Part shown: positions 11,301-21,404 of the stretch, piece by piece
Layout of the letters: each line of letters opens with the position of its first letter
How positions within the stretch are numbered: position 1 is the stretch's first letter
DNA from: Tritrichomonas musculus
Lineage: Eukaryota > Parabasalia > Tritrichomonadida > Tritrichomonadidae
Direction: 5' to 3'
NCBI GenBank assembly: GCA_039105265.1
Contig: JAPFFF010000014.1
Span: 434,001 to 498,000 of the forward strand
DNA: 64,000 bases
The notes under the pieces: model-generated
Told to the model about the DNA's origin: nothing
What the model saw: only the letters and a program-made list of their open reading frames with translations
Database searches by the model: none
Made by a program: the position numbers and the translations under genes

Positions 11301-14300
11301 TCCTTTGATATGGAATATTGCATCTTCATTGTGTTACATTATTGATGCAATGATTTGTGATCAAGAAATTGTTCTACAAGAAGCTCCACCTGATCAAATT
11401 GAGAAGTACATCACACACGTATTCGCTTACGCAATGGCTTGGTCATTTGGAGGAATAATTACGGATGAAACGCGAGGTGATTTTGACACTTTTCTCAGAG
11501 AAATGTTTGAAAGAAAAATTAATTATCCCGCTAGAAGAACTTTGTTTGATTATTCCTTGGATATTAAAGGAACTCAATTCATATCATGGCACGAGATAAC
11601 TGAACAACAAGCTGAAAAAGAAAAAGAATCCGGTCAGATTTCAAAATCAGGAATCGTTCCAACAAGCGACACTGTTCGTTTTTCAAGTATTCTTTTGTCT
11701 CTTATTAAGCAAAAGAGGCCTGTTTTATTCCTCGGTGAAAGTGGATGCGGAAAGACCTCAATTATCCAAAATACATTAAATGCACAAATGTCGAAGATTT
11801 CAACAATTTTGTTCACTTTGTCTGCTCGAACTTCTCATGACCAAATTCAAGACTTGATTGAAGCCAAACTTCTCCAAAAGAGAAAGACGTTATATGGACC
11901 ACCTGAAGGAAAATCTTCTGTATTGGTCATCGATGACTTTAATTTGCCAAGGCCTGATACTTATGGATCACAACCGCCAATTGAAATTTTGAGAACAATT
12001 ATTAATTGTAAAGGTTTGTATAACCGTGACGAACTTTATTGGTATAATATCGAAGATTTAACAATAGTTACAGCTGGTATGCAACAAGGATTCGTTACAT
12101 CTAGATTCACTAGTCGATTCACTATTTTGTCTCTTCCTGCACCAAGCGACCAAGTATTAACACAAATTTTCGAAACTATTTTACACTCGTTCTTGGAAGG
12201 TTTCGCTGATTCTGTGGTACAAATGGAAGGATTGATTGTTAAAGCATCTGTCATGGCTTATAGAAAGATTAAAGCTGAACTCCTTCCAACACCATCAAGA
12301 TCACATTATACATTCAACCTGAGAGATTTGTCACGAGTATTCCAAGGTATTCTTTTAACTAATTTCAATTCACTTTCTGATCCACAAACGTTTATTAAGC
12401 TTTTCTTGCATGAAAATATGAGAGTATTTGGAGATCGTTTGATTAACGATGGCGATAGGACCCATATGATACAAACAATTTATGAAATTGCCAAGAATGT
12501 CTTAAAAGTGAAAGAAGAAATGTCAGCCATCTTTTATGATCAACCATTAGTATGGACAGATATCTTAAAAGGTTACGGAACCGACAGTTCAGGACGATCC
12601 TACCAAGAGGCCACCTCAATGGTGCAAATTACAGCTGCCCTTCGTACTTTTACCGACATGTACAAGTCGCAAGTTGTCCTTTTCAAAGAAGCAATCGAGC
12701 ACATATTGCGAATTGTCAGAGTTATGAGGCAACCGTCGGGCCACATGCTTCTTGTTGGGATGGGCGGCACAGGGAAGCGGACAGCGGCCAAATTTGCAGC
12801 TTTTGTTGCAGAAATGGAAGTTTTCCAGCCACAACCGGCCAAAGAGTATCGAATTGCTGATTTTAGGAATGATTTGAGAGGTCTGTTCAAACTTGCAGGA
12901 GCCCAAAACCGGCCGGTTATGTTCTTAATGACTGATGAACAAATTGTTGAAGAGTCCTTCCTTGAAGATATCAACAATGTCCTCAACACGGGCGAAGTTC
13001 CTGGTCTTTTCGAGACCGAAGAATACGATCAAATGGTCAACGAGCTTGTCCCGATGATGAAGAAAGCCGGAGAGAGTCTTGCTTATGACTCGTTGTGTCG
13101 AAAATTCACTTCGAACATCATGAAGAATCTTCACGTTGTTCTTGCTCTTTCGCCGGTTGGAGGAAGGTTCCGTGATCGTTGTAGAATCTTCCCAGCACTC
13201 GTCAACTGCTGCACAATCGACTGGTACGAGCCGTGGCCAACGAGTGCTTTAGAAACCGTCGCACATGAGTTCATCAGCAAGATGGATCTTGACAAGTTTG
13301 GCGATGTTCGTGAGAAACTTGCAAACATTGCAACTTTTGCGCATTCAATCATTGCAGATGCAGCACATCAATTCAAGAATGAATTGAATCGCGTCTATTA
13401 CGTCACGCCTGCTGTTTACATTGAGTTCTTCTCCTTGTTCAGCTCAATGCTCACGAAGAGATCAAACGAGCACGAGCTGAAGAAGCAGCAGCTGAATCGT
13501 GGTGTTGAGAAGTTGGCTGAAACTAATCAAAAAGTTCAAGAAATGGAAGTTGAGCTTCAAAATCTTCGTCCGCAACTTCAAAAGAAAGCGGTTGAAACCG
13601 ACGCACTCATGGCCAAATTAAAGGTCGATCGAGAGAAAGTAAACGAAGCACACAAACTTATATCAGCAGAAGAAGAGACCGTTAAAAAAGTGCGCGCGGA
13701 AGCAATGGTCCTTGCAGCTGAAGCTCAAGATGATCTCGATCGTGCAATGCCACTTTTGAATGCCGCAAAGGCAGCAGTTGAAGACTTAAAGAACAGAAAA
13801 TCGGATCTCGCTGTTGTCAAAACGTTTGTCAAACCGCCACAACTCGTCGTTGAAGTGATGGAGGCTGTTTGTCTCCTTAATAATCACAAGCCAGATTGGG
13901 CGTCCGCCAAAGCGTTGCTTGCGCAAACAGACTTCTTCAACCGTCTTCTTGAAGTCCACAACAATCCAATCCCTGAAGCAACTCTTGCTCGAATTCGCCA
14001 GATGGAGGCTGATCCTCGATTTGAGCTCAAGAAAGTTATGGGAGTCAGTGAGAGTGCTGCATGCCTGTTTAAGTGGGTCACTGCAATTGAGAAGTACGTC
14101 ACTGAATCGCAAAGAATTGCACCAAAACAGAAGAGAAGAGATGAAGCTCAAGCAACACTTCAAGAAGCAGAAGAGAAGCTGAAATCAAAGCAAGATGAAC
14201 TTCAAGTAATTTCAACTCAGCTTGCAACATTACAGCTTCAATATGAAGATTCAATCAACCAACAAAAAGAGCTTCAACAAAAGATTGAACAATGCGAATA

Positions 14301-17300
14301 TCGTCTTAAAAACGCTTCTCAATTGACTACTGCCTTGGACTCAGAAAAAGTTCGATGGACACAGAATTTGGAAGAATTGGCAGAAGCTGAAAAGAACTTG
14401 CTTGGAGACACTTTAATGATTGCACTTCATGTGGCGTATATAGGACCTTTTTCATATGCCTATCGTTCGACGGTTATTCAACAATTGATCAAGAAATGTG
14501 AAGATGAAAAAATTCAATTGTCGAAAGATTTCTTGCTTGAAAATATCGCCGCAGATCCAGTCACGTTGAGAGAGTGGCAAGTAAACGGCCTCCCACAAGA
14601 TGCATTGTCAAAGCAGAACGGTGTCCTCGTGACGATGTCCCATCGATGGCCTCTTTTGATCGATCCTCAAGGACAAGGAAGGAAGTGGCTCATTGAAAAC
14701 AGCGGAATTAGAATTGTTCGTTGTGATGATTCAAACATGGCGCTTCAAATTGAAAACGCTATCAAAGTCGGATCGCCAATCCTTGTTGAAGATGTCGGTG
14801 AAATTCTTGACCCTGGTCTTCAATTCATTTTGTCACCAAAATTGCAGAAACAAAGTGGTCAGTTGATGATTTCAATCGGTGACAAATGGATTCCTTTTGA
14901 TCCTCAATTTCGGTTATATTTGACGACTAAATTGAGCAATCCACAGTTCCTTCCTGATGTCTTCATTTACCTTTCCGTGATCAACTTCTCAGTCACTCTC
15001 GAAGGTCTAGAAGAGCAGCTCCTTAGCGACGTTGTTTTGCATGAAATGCCTGAATTAGAAAAGCAAAGAGTTGAGCTCATCAGTGCAATTTCGAAGGATC
15101 AAAAACAACTCTCTGATTTGATGACAAAGATTCTTCATCTTTTGTTCACTTCCAAAGGAAACATTCTTGATAACGAGACACTCATTACGACCCTTCACGA
15201 TGCTAAACAAACATCAACGCAAGTTGCTGAACGTCTCGTTGAATCCGAGAAAACAGAGAAAGAAATCACAGAGAAGCGTGAAGTTTATCGAAGCGTTGCA
15301 ACTCGTGGTTCAATTCTCTATTTTGTTGTTTTAGAACTTCCTGGAATTGACTCGATGTACCAATACTCCTTAGAATTCTTCAAGAGGATTTTCAAGTCTG
15401 TTTTGGATAACAGTGCAACCGAAGGAGTTGATGACATTCCAACGAAATGTTCTATTTTCATTGAAAGATTAACCTATGCTGTCTTTTCAAATGTTTCACG
15501 AGGTCTGTTTGCAAATCACAGAGAAGTTCTATCGTTCTTGATAGCGATGAGTTTGCTTCGTTCATCTGGTGAAGTGACAGACGATATGTGGAAGCTTTTC
15601 TTAAGAGGACCTGTTGATGTTGACGTCTCCAAATTTGAAGATCCAAATGATCAAATAGAGCCACGAATATGGAGCAAATGTTGTTCACTATCGAAGGCGA
15701 TGTCGATGTTTGCAGAGCTTCCTTCAATCATCAATAAAAACTACGATGATTGGAAAGGATTGATTGAAGAATCATCGATTGATTTTCCAAAGCCATATGA
15801 TACTGTATCTCTGTTTCATAAGCTGATTATTGCATCTTGCATTGCCAGAAGGAAAGTTGTCAGTCTTGTTCGTCTTCTTGTCAAAGATGTCCTTGGAGAT
15901 CAATTCATACAGCAAGCTGACGTTGATTTATCGGCACCGTTTGCAGATACTTCAAATGACACTCCTCTTCTCTTCATCCTGTCACAAGGTGCTGATCCGC
16001 GTGAGTCACTTGAGAAGCTTGCGGAAAAGAAAGGATTCGCAAGCAAGCTAAAGATTTTGTCACTTGGTCAAGGAAGAGGAAAAACAGCCTCTGATTATGT
16101 GAAGCAAGCCAAAAAGAACGGTCATTGGGTCTTCCTTCAGAACTGTCATTTGTGTCCAACATTCTTGCCAACGCTTGAACAAATGACGCAAAAAATGGTT
16201 CGAAAAGCAAACAAAATGCATGATCAATTTCGGCTAATTTTGTCATCAATGCCAACTGAAATTTTCCCGATTTCTGTTCTTAGAAACTCCGTAAAAGTAA
16301 CAAGCGAGCCACCAAGTGGAATTCAACCGAATGTGTCACTTTTAATGAATACACTTAGTCCTGAAAGATGGGAAAGTTGCTCTAAAACTCGTCCTTGGAA
16401 GAAGCTTCTTTTCAGCATTGCTGTTTTTCATGCCACAATTTCTGAGAGGAAACGTTATGGAGCATTGGGATTCAATAAGATTTATGAATGGAACACGAGC
16501 GATTTCTCGATAGCTGTGAAGATGCTCTATTCGTATTTGACACAGCAAGATCAGGTCCCTTGGGATGCCCTTCGTCAAATGATCGGCGAAGTTGTCTATG
16601 GAGGAAGAGTCACTGATGATTGGGATCGAAGATGCATGAATGCAATCTTAGACAAATTCTTATGTAAAGACGCGTTAAATGATGATATTTTCTTCGATAG
16701 TGAGAGTCTTTATCCAACCATTTCATTAGGTCCATTTGAGCAAGTTTTTCCGACAATTTCTGCTTTTCCAACTGAAGATTCGCCTTCGATTTTCGGCTTC
16801 CATCCGAGTGCGCTGAATGCACTACATTTGAATCAATCCAATAAAATCATAGAATGGGTCCTCGGCGTTCAACCGAGAGATGCCGGTGGAACAGCTGCTT
16901 CTAAAGACGATGAAATTGTATTGAATATTGTTCATGATTTATCCGGTCAAATCCCTCTTCCCATCTCAACAAAGCACGCAAACCAGAGTCTTTTCGAGTC
17001 GAACTTCGGTGATCGACCTAACTCGTTAACTGTTGTTTTAATGCAAGAGATTGAACGGTTTAACAAGCTTATCAACATCATCCACAACTCGCTTTCCGAT
17101 GTTGAAAAAGCAATCAAAGGTGAAGTGGTGATGTCAATTGATATTGCCGAAGTTTATCGAAGTTTGTTGGATCGACAAGTTCCTAAACAATGGAAAGATT
17201 CAGCTTATCCTTCTGTTCGTCCATTGGCTTCTTGGTGTGCCGATCTTGTTGAGAAAGTCAACTTCATCACAAATTGGCTTCGTAAAGGTGAACCAAATGT

Positions 17301-17763
17301 CTTTTGGTTCCCTGGTTTCTTCTTCCCTCAAAGTTTCTTGACTGCTGTTCTTCAAAATCATTCAAGAAAGCATCAGGTTCCAATTGATAAGCTGAGTTTC
17401 GAGGCGAAAGTTATGACTGAGTCCGTCGATCAGTTGTCTCATCAAGCGCCAGACGGTGCCTATATTCACGGGATGTATTTCGATGGCGCAAGATGGGACA
17501 AAGAAAACTTTTGCTTGACTGATTCTGATTCTAATACTGTCTATTCTGATTGTCCCGTGGTTCAGATAATTCCAAAGGCTGACTTCGTCCATCCAAAAGA
17601 CGAGTATAAATGCCCTGTTTATCGAACGCCTGAGAGAGCTGGCGTTTTGAATACAACGGGTCACTCAACTAACTTCGTTGTTGCTTTGAATATCCCTTCT
17701 AAAGAAGCTCCTGATAAATGGACATTAAGAGGAACTGCACTATTACTTGAAACTCCATATTAA
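5380..17763 (+). CDS. Axonemal (inner-arm, monomeric-type) dynein heavy chain
   Basis: A 4127-residue intronless frame starting at ATG 5380. Dynein heavy chains are microtubule motors. The C-terminal block GHSTNFVVALNIPS and the GAYIHGMYFDGARWD segment match single-headed axonemal inner-arm types. The N-terminal ~200 residues are Pro/Arg-rich and disordered; an Ala/Lys-rich stretch lies near 410-500; the tail/linker follows. The AAA+ ring shows P-loops at residue 1507 (GPAGTGKTET, AAA1, with CFDEFNRI as Walker B), 1788 (GPTGGGKTT, AAA2), 2119 (GESGCGKTS, AAA3) and 2460 (GMGGTGKRT, AAA4). The stalk coiled coil runs from about 2704 to 2805, with the microtubule-binding tip and return coil to about 3020. 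Length is normal for the family. AAA4 is divergent, since GVGGSGRQS-like loops are usual there. Base composition becomes visibly more GC-rich at about 12.6-14.1 kb. Flagellar motility is the expected role. Confidence 0.97.
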   Translation: MADKDLLIDRLYSKKIQQKNVHFLRPKNPGHIAPTLTTPRSNSSQKQIDSQNVPQIAIPTDVPNSRPHTALAEITVGVGRPPISVRRFIPNTGKLPASPPEQKKRPQTALAVPPPNPMKKAISRARPPTIVPIEVRPSTAIADSRYGERAGTSMSGQHTSNFASSRLNDNGEIVDPIFRLKKSNIAAQIPEEYEQFKKDPLYTRDISDDLWNDPNLVFYYIRLIRQKKLNEEFLYFQSQPPTYREPENVYFLVVVSPQDVNWDNYYTLSADGITSYTKSKGEFTPIDQWIRECVIYIKMKQISFFHLYEQWRSFTLLHTITKCQLITAANTAITTTYFNVDAILRKAVLDLQSCCYRLRKYSLVDVKSSQTLTLSQFIERQYKHEEEVTVHIKELLEEARISIVHACDLTYESTGSAHEAAKAAKKENERLEKAAAAAAEAKEKKKQKIEQQATSYNRPRTAMSRDGRRTRTRAPLFDPTPSSGNAALHKATKGNAASHKHKTQEKKKKIIASSDMMVYTQLATQKFCYKRLSRFIRLCDYMLIHTLYEFVIESLRQLVDFLQPREHGASGGGDITRLSTEVIIKDDSLSFSPSLSEMEEEIQSIWIHLLSNVYLIPTFSTHQSLSQYSVSYNWSEPVVPLTRIIQNDFAYRQLTEEMINRLNTAYSMSSKAIEVFIPDLNAYLRNIKFNINQIRSENHDAQYYSDSLDNYRKEITKMDSLAQSLQVHMLLIKLKGFVDKIKPTPRRCLEQLNYLIPSIAEGKVNDLTQRVSDALAILHNDPQNIHVFVTQLEFLKKQWKDFDIIRNDYKDATEYYTLIDKNRIKTSEDAVGSFRSLGSIITQLESLMISMNEEEDSKIKKWTQPLQNLLVQVRKELLDVHYKTADEKVMSADSNPDQVIAYLQRCQKDVNELNERSEQIQKYQRVLQLKVSPIDELTTTSTDLNVKLLLWQTWKEWKEKTAEWTPTPFKSINVEDFQNDLQRFARIAIQVNSGLSDHPLVPIYKNSVNTFNEILPVIVALTNPSLLSSHWAKIEHVTGIPKLEESNYPLSFLIEKRIADFVDLIESIANDAANESGLRKMLQDIQNTWDKVEFNVIPHKDIKDFYLIGDMEDVIAQLDETQVQLSTIRSSRYVGAIKSEVDDISKSMNQLAKCLDYITQFQVAFNSLYKVFTSPDIQHYLAAQTTQMNVLEREYKNWGRNARDILKVFKLCSTAKAVTMFEGWIAQTDDIQKELESFLQKKRTSFPRFYFLSNENLLKIFAEARNPKAVQPFLPKLFDGIHTLEFASQGQDILAMCSIEGEKIPLIRCQTVGAIEAWLSNVEKGMRMSLHKIFKTGRDEYEMMPRVEWIQKHPAQVISVVSQIYFSKSVNDAISEEDSIEGLTKLRNSMEENLSSLADVVRLQLPRAMRSGIVALITLDVHSRDIVSELIQSEVSSVDDFEWTKRLRYIWDVESNRVHIHQAGAVIEYGYEYLGATSRLVVTPLTERCYLTLTSAMNNYLGGSPAGPAGTGKTETVKDLAKAVGNFCVVFNCSDAVTVIQMESFFSGLAQAGAWACFDEFNRINSEVLSVIAEQVYSVQSAVAAKLKSFMFCGQQIELNPRCGVFITMNPGYAGRTELPDNLKSLFRPISMMVPGYAMIAEVILYSEGFTNAKPLAQKVTQLYKLSSEMLSQQSHYDFGMRALKSVLVMAGTSKRRQPSLDEDIILIRAMRDSNISKLLIDDSKLFDAIIGDLFPGVEFEKETFEELSAAIDKALLEKSLQKSDFMTTKTIQLYQTIFIRHGVMLVGPTGGGKTTSRNILADSLGILGTPVEQYEINPKAVSLTDLYGAYDLSTGDWKNGLVGKMFSEMAEADQSTQQWIIFDGPVDALWIENMNTVLDDNKLLSLANSDRIKMTDQMHLLFEVGDLAQASPATVSRCGMVYYQPEDLGWRPLVNSWIEKQPEISRELYSSLFETTFDQAVTTLRDTCKTVVTPLIWNIASSLCYIIDAMICDQEIVLQEAPPDQIEKYITHVFAYAMAWSFGGIITDETRGDFDTFLREMFERKINYPARRTLFDYSLDIKGTQFISWHEITEQQAEKEKESGQISKSGIVPTSDTVRFSSILLSLIKQKRPVLFLGESGCGKTSIIQNTLNAQMSKISTILFTLSARTSHDQIQDLIEAKLLQKRKTLYGPPEGKSSVLVIDDFNLPRPDTYGSQPPIEILRTIINCKGLYNRDELYWYNIEDLTIVTAGMQQGFVTSRFTSRFTILSLPAPSDQVLTQIFETILHSFLEGFADSVVQMEGLIVKASVMAYRKIKAELLPTPSRSHYTFNLRDLSRVFQGILLTNFNSLSDPQTFIKLFLHENMRVFGDRLINDGDRTHMIQTIYEIAKNVLKVKEEMSAIFYDQPLVWTDILKGYGTDSSGRSYQEATSMVQITAALRTFTDMYKSQVVLFKEAIEHILRIVRVMRQPSGHMLLVGMGGTGKRTAAKFAAFVAEMEVFQPQPAKEYRIADFRNDLRGLFKLAGAQNRPVMFLMTDEQIVEESFLEDINNVLNTGEVPGLFETEEYDQMVNELVPMMKKAGESLAYDSLCRKFTSNIMKNLHVVLALSPVGGRFRDRCRIFPALVNCCTIDWYEPWPTSALETVAHEFISKMDLDKFGDVREKLANIATFAHSIIADAAHQFKNELNRVYYVTPAVYIEFFSLFSSMLTKRSNEHELKKQQLNRGVEKLAETNQKVQEMEVELQNLRPQLQKKAVETDALMAKLKVDREKVNEAHKLISAEEETVKKVRAEAMVLAAEAQDDLDRAMPLLNAAKAAVEDLKNRKSDLAVVKTFVKPPQLVVEVMEAVCLLNNHKPDWASAKALLAQTDFFNRLLEVHNNPIPEATLARIRQMEADPRFELKKVMGVSESAACLFKWVTAIEKYVTESQRIAPKQKRRDEAQATLQEAEEKLKSKQDELQVISTQLATLQLQYEDSINQQKELQQKIEQCEYRLKNASQLTTALDSEKVRWTQNLEELAEAEKNLLGDTLMIALHVAYIGPFSYAYRSTVIQQLIKKCEDEKIQLSKDFLLENIAADPVTLREWQVNGLPQDALSKQNGVLVTMSHRWPLLIDPQGQGRKWLIENSGIRIVRCDDSNMALQIENAIKVGSPILVEDVGEILDPGLQFILSPKLQKQSGQLMISIGDKWIPFDPQFRLYLTTKLSNPQFLPDVFIYLSVINFSVTLEGLEEQLLSDVVLHEMPELEKQRVELISAISKDQKQLSDLMTKILHLLFTSKGNILDNETLITTLHDAKQTSTQVAERLVESEKTEKEITEKREVYRSVATRGSILYFVVLELPGIDSMYQYSLEFFKRIFKSVLDNSATEGVDDIPTKCSIFIERLTYAVFSNVSRGLFANHREVLSFLIAMSLLRSSGEVTDDMWKLFLRGPVDVDVSKFEDPNDQIEPRIWSKCCSLSKAMSMFAELPSIINKNYDDWKGLIEESSIDFPKPYDTVSLFHKLIIASCIARRKVVSLVRLLVKDVLGDQFIQQADVDLSAPFADTSNDTPLLFILSQGADPRESLEKLAEKKGFASKLKILSLGQGRGKTASDYVKQAKKNGHWVFLQNCHLCPTFLPTLEQMTQKMVRKANKMHDQFRLILSSMPTEIFPISVLRNSVKVTSEPPSGIQPNVSLLMNTLSPERWESCSKTRPWKKLLFSIAVFHATISERKRYGALGFNKIYEWNTSDFSIAVKMLYSYLTQQDQVPWDALRQMIGEVVYGGRVTDDWDRRCMNAILDKFLCKDALNDDIFFDSESLYPTISLGPFEQVFPTISAFPTEDSPSIFGFHPSALNALHLNQSNKIIEWVLGVQPRDAGGTAASKDDEIVLNIVHDLSGQIPLPISTKHANQSLFESNFGDRPNSLTVVLMQEIERFNKLINIIHNSLSDVEKAIKGEVVMSIDIAEVYRSLLDRQVPKQWKDSAYPSVRPLASWCADLVEKVNFITNWLRKGEPNVFWFPGFFFPQSFLTAVLQNHSRKHQVPIDKLSFEAKVMTESVDQLSHQAPDGAYIHGMYFDGARWDKENFCLTDSDSNTVYSDCPVVQIIPKADFVHPKDEYKCPVYRTPERAGVLNTTGHSTNFVVALNIPSKEAPDKWTLRGTALLLETPY

Positions 17764-18541
17764 GATCTTCTTTATTAATTATTATTATTATTAATTGTTT
17801 TTGTTTGATTTTTAAAATTTTTATATAAATAAAAAAAAAAAAAAGATGTATATTTACATATTATAAATTATATTATATTTATTTAAAATTGTCAGTTAAT
17901 CATTACTTATATTTTATTTATTGATAGATTTCCCTGCTTCCACTTTTTGTCCAAATTTTAAAAAGTTATATGACCACTTCCACTTTTTGTCCATTTTTTA
18001 GTATTCTATTTTGCACTATATAATAAAAATCTAATAATAAAAAGCTTATAATATTAATAGTTAGTTTATAAAACGTAAGAATTATCTTTTTTTCTTGTAA
18101 AAATCAGTAAATTAAAATGATCATCCAATCATAATATCAATTTTGAGTGCTAAATTGCATAAGTAAGGAATGTTGCAATGTCATATTACAAGTTTTTTGC
18201 CTCATTTTGAATCATAAGAGTTGAGATATCATTAATCTTGCTTGCTTTTGGGAAGTTTGATCATCAGATCACGTATAATGTGTGTAAAGATATTATACCG
18301 AAAGTATAAAGTCACAAATGCTTACAAAAACTGTAATCTCGCACTGAGTAAATAAATGATAAAATAGTTTTTTTATATATAAACGGTATTCACAGAAAAA
18401 GTTAAACTTTTTTTTAGAAGCAAATCTATCTATTTATTAGAAGTCCGGGAACTATAAAAAGTCTCCAATATCCTTTATTTTTTAATATTATATTATTTAC
18501 TCTATATAGAATATAAAAAACATAAAATTAAAATTATTTAT
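17764..18541. other. Intergenic 3' of dynein gene with a short direct repeat
   Basis: AT-rich, no gene. The sequence CTTCCACTTTTTGTCC occurs twice in direct orientation, at 17937 and 17977, 40 bp apart. It looks like the end of a repeat element, but no inverted partner was found in the window. An A-tract follows at about 17829-17844, probably beyond the dynein 3' end. Confidence 0.5.
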
Positions 18542-19353
18542 TCGACAGGTGTAGTTTTATAAACTTTTTAGTTTTTAATTGTAAACTATTGAATATGGAA
18601 ATAATAAAGATAATATATTTGGATCAAATAGATAACTGTAACTGACTTTTTAACATAAATAGAAGTTATTTTAAATCTAATATCAGTGTATTAAATGTTC
18701 TTTATATTATTTTACATTAATTAAGATATAATTATTATCTCGTTGATCAAATAGGAATAAGAAAAAAGAATGAAAATGATTATAAATACAGGTTATTTTA
18801 TGTAAATATAAAGTTTATTTGGGTAATATATCAAAAAAATCAAAAAAAATCTTCAATTAATATTGAGAAATATACTTTCTTTTAGAAAAAAAAGTGATTA
18901 GCTTATGGAAAATACTTTACTTAAGTAGATTATAATTTTTTTCAATAAATTTTGATGAAAACTTCTTTTATGGAAAAATCATATTAAATTTTCTTTTCAT
19001 ATTTATAGAATATACTTGAATAAGTATTTAGGAAGTGTTATATGTCTTTTATTTCTTGAAATTTCGCATAAATTACTTTAAAATAAATAAAATAAAGAAA
19101 CAAAACATAAATAAAATTGAATTACCTAAAAAGTAGATACTTCTTAAAAAGTCAATCGAAATTTAACAAAAAGTGAACCGAAATTTAACAAAAAGTGAAC
19201 CGAAAATAAACAAAAAATAAGCCAAAAGTTATCAAAAAGTCATTCGAAGATTATCAAAAAGTGAACCGAAAATTATCAAAAATTTAAAAATAACGTTTTC
19301 CCCAGAAAAAAAATAAGTTTTATAAAAGTTAAAAATAGAACTACGCCTGTCGA
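18542..19353. mobile_element. Candidate MITE with TCGACAGGYGTAG ends
   Basis: The left end TCGACAGGTGTAG (18542-18554) is matched in inverted orientation by CTACGCCTGTCGA (19341-19353), 12 of 13 bases, inside otherwise AT-rich DNA. No coding sequence lies between. The right half carries a degenerate tandem array (19135-19285) built on an AACCGAAA...AACAAAAAGTG unit of about 22 bp. No clear target-site duplication was found, so the borders are approximate. A third copy of the end sequence (ACTCGTCAGGCGTAG) occurs at 22305-22319. Confidence 0.5.
19135..19285. repeat. Degenerate tandem repeat, ~22-bp unit
   Basis: About six imperfect copies of a unit like GTGAACCGAAATTTAACAAA. Copies differ by substitutions and small length changes, so the array is old. 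It lies inside the candidate element 18542-19353. Confidence 0.7.
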
Positions 19354-20097
19354 GTGATATTTTTTTACATTTTAATATGATATAATATATTTATATATAT
19401 AAATATATAATAATAGTTATCCCCTAGAAATTCAATCTATCCCTCAAAATAAGCTCAAATAAAACAAATATTTTATAAAATGCAAATATTATTATTTAAA
19501 AAAGTTATTTTTCTTTATGACCAACATATATTATATATGATATTAAATAAATCATATAAATATAAAAATAATATTAATATGTTTATCAGATATCGAGATA
19601 ACACAACAAATTTCAGTTTTTTAAATGATCAGTATTTTGATGAATAATTAATCTATATTTCATTTTATACCAATAAATGGAATATTAAGAAGTTTTTTAA
19701 GGTTCTCCTTTCAAATTCAAAAGATTAAATTCAATGAGATTTCACAAATAAAATATACATAAATATCGTTTTTAAAAATGAATTAAAATATGAAATTTAT
19801 ATAGATATATATTTCAAATGATTGAATAAAAATATTTTTATGGAATCTTATCGATTTTGTTTTTTTACAGATAGAAATCATAGAATTAAGGGACCACTAT
19901 CATATTTTTTTGTAAACATTTCAATATTGAGAAAACTCATAGAAAAGAAAATTCAATAGTTGTTATCTCGGAAAAAGTTTAAAACTTTAAAATTTCACCA
20001 TTCCGATCATTTTTGTAAAATTTTACCTCCTTTCAACTTTTTAATTTTTATTGAAAAAAGGGAATAGGCTTAAAAGAAGAATAGAAATAAATGATAT

Positions 20098-21404
20098 AAA
20101 GGTGTGGAAACTCTGAAGTATTGAATTTTTTTTGAGAGAAAAAATCGTGAATATTTCATATATTCGGATAAAATTCATTCTAACATGATTAGTATATGAA
20201 TTAATTATGGTAGGCATGATTTGGGCCAGATTAAATTTACTGGTATGGAGATATCAAAAATGATCAAAATTACTAATTTTCTAAATATGCATGAATTGTT
20301 ACGGGACAATATAAGATCAAAAGGTATAAAATGTATTGTCCTATATTTTAAGTTAAAATTACAAAGAATGGACCGCTATAAAGTTAGATAATAAAAAAAT
20401 ATGTGCAAAATTTAAAAAAATTTCAAATTTCTTTGAAATTCTCTTACAGAATTATAAAAAATCAAAATATATATTTCATAATGGTCTATATTTTCGATTA
20501 GCATCACTTAAAATATCAATTGTCTGGCTAGATAAAGAGATATGAAATTCCTCTCAAAATTATTCAAAAAGTTTACCAAATAAATTAACGTATAATACTT
20601 CAGACCTTCAAAAAGTTGATCCAAAATAACGTATAATACTTCAGACCTTCAAAAAGTTGATTGAAAAAATAACGTATAAGACTTAAGACATTCAAAAAGT
20701 TTATTTTTAAAAAAGAACAAAATATAAATATATGATTTAAAATTAAATGAAATTGCAATTTTGTGAAAAAAATATAGAATATGTTCGAAAATAATTAAAT
20801 AGCAAAAAATAAAAAAAATACTTAGATTAATGCACATATAATCATTTTAATGGAAACTATAAACTAACATCAGATAAAGTAGGGATATATAAAAAAGTGT
20901 TTTACGTATATTTACTATTTTTTTGAATGATCAGATCAATTAAGGAAGATCTGAGATTTAATATCTCTAGAGCTCCAAACTTTAAAGCACAAGATACATT
21001 GTAATCTCTATATAATATTCTTAAAAGTTCCATATATGGCAAAAAAAAGTTATTCTTTAAAGACACCTCATGATCAATATTAAATAATTCCCGAAAGATA
21101 TATCCCAAACTTCAAATATTTTAGATATTGCATCAAATATTTCAATATTATACACTGAAAAGCTAAATAAAATATAAAAATTGTTCATTTACAGCTTTTT
21201 TTGAATGATGATAAAAGCATGATATTGATATGTTATATGAAAAATAAATAACATAAACATTTCAATTTAAATATGCGATTATATCTTGATTTTTTTTCAG
21301 CAAATATTATATTATTTTTTATGTTCATGATTTTTATGAGAAATTATATATAATATAAAAGTAATAAATGAAAGTGTAAGAGAGAAAAAAGTTTCCACAC
21401 CTTT
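20098..21404. mobile_element. MITE-like element with 8-bp TSD AATGATAT
   Basis: The ends AAAGGTGTGGAAAC (20098-20111) and GTTTCCACACCTTT (21391-21404) are perfect inverted copies. They are flanked by exact direct repeats AATGATAT at 20090-20097 and 21405-21412. An 8-bp duplication fits hAT-type transposition, although the terminal bases are not a textbook hAT end. No coding frame is seen. Inside is a three-copy tandem repeat (20586-20705). The element sits inside 19890-21534 and is therefore younger than it. Confidence 0.8.
20586..20705. repeat. Three-copy tandem repeat, 41-43 bp unit
   Basis: Units start at 20586, 20627 and 20670 with TAACGTATAATACTTCAG; the third is diverged (AAGACTTAAG). 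Each ends in TTCAAAAAGTT. It lies within the element at 20098-21404. Confidence 0.85.

Noticed and set aside
12552-12989. Overlapping frames on both strands in the dynein gene (12.5-14.2 kb)
   Set aside because: They fall exactly in the more GC-rich part of the dynein CDS, where stops are rarer in all frames. The dynein frame carries the AAA4 and stalk motifs.
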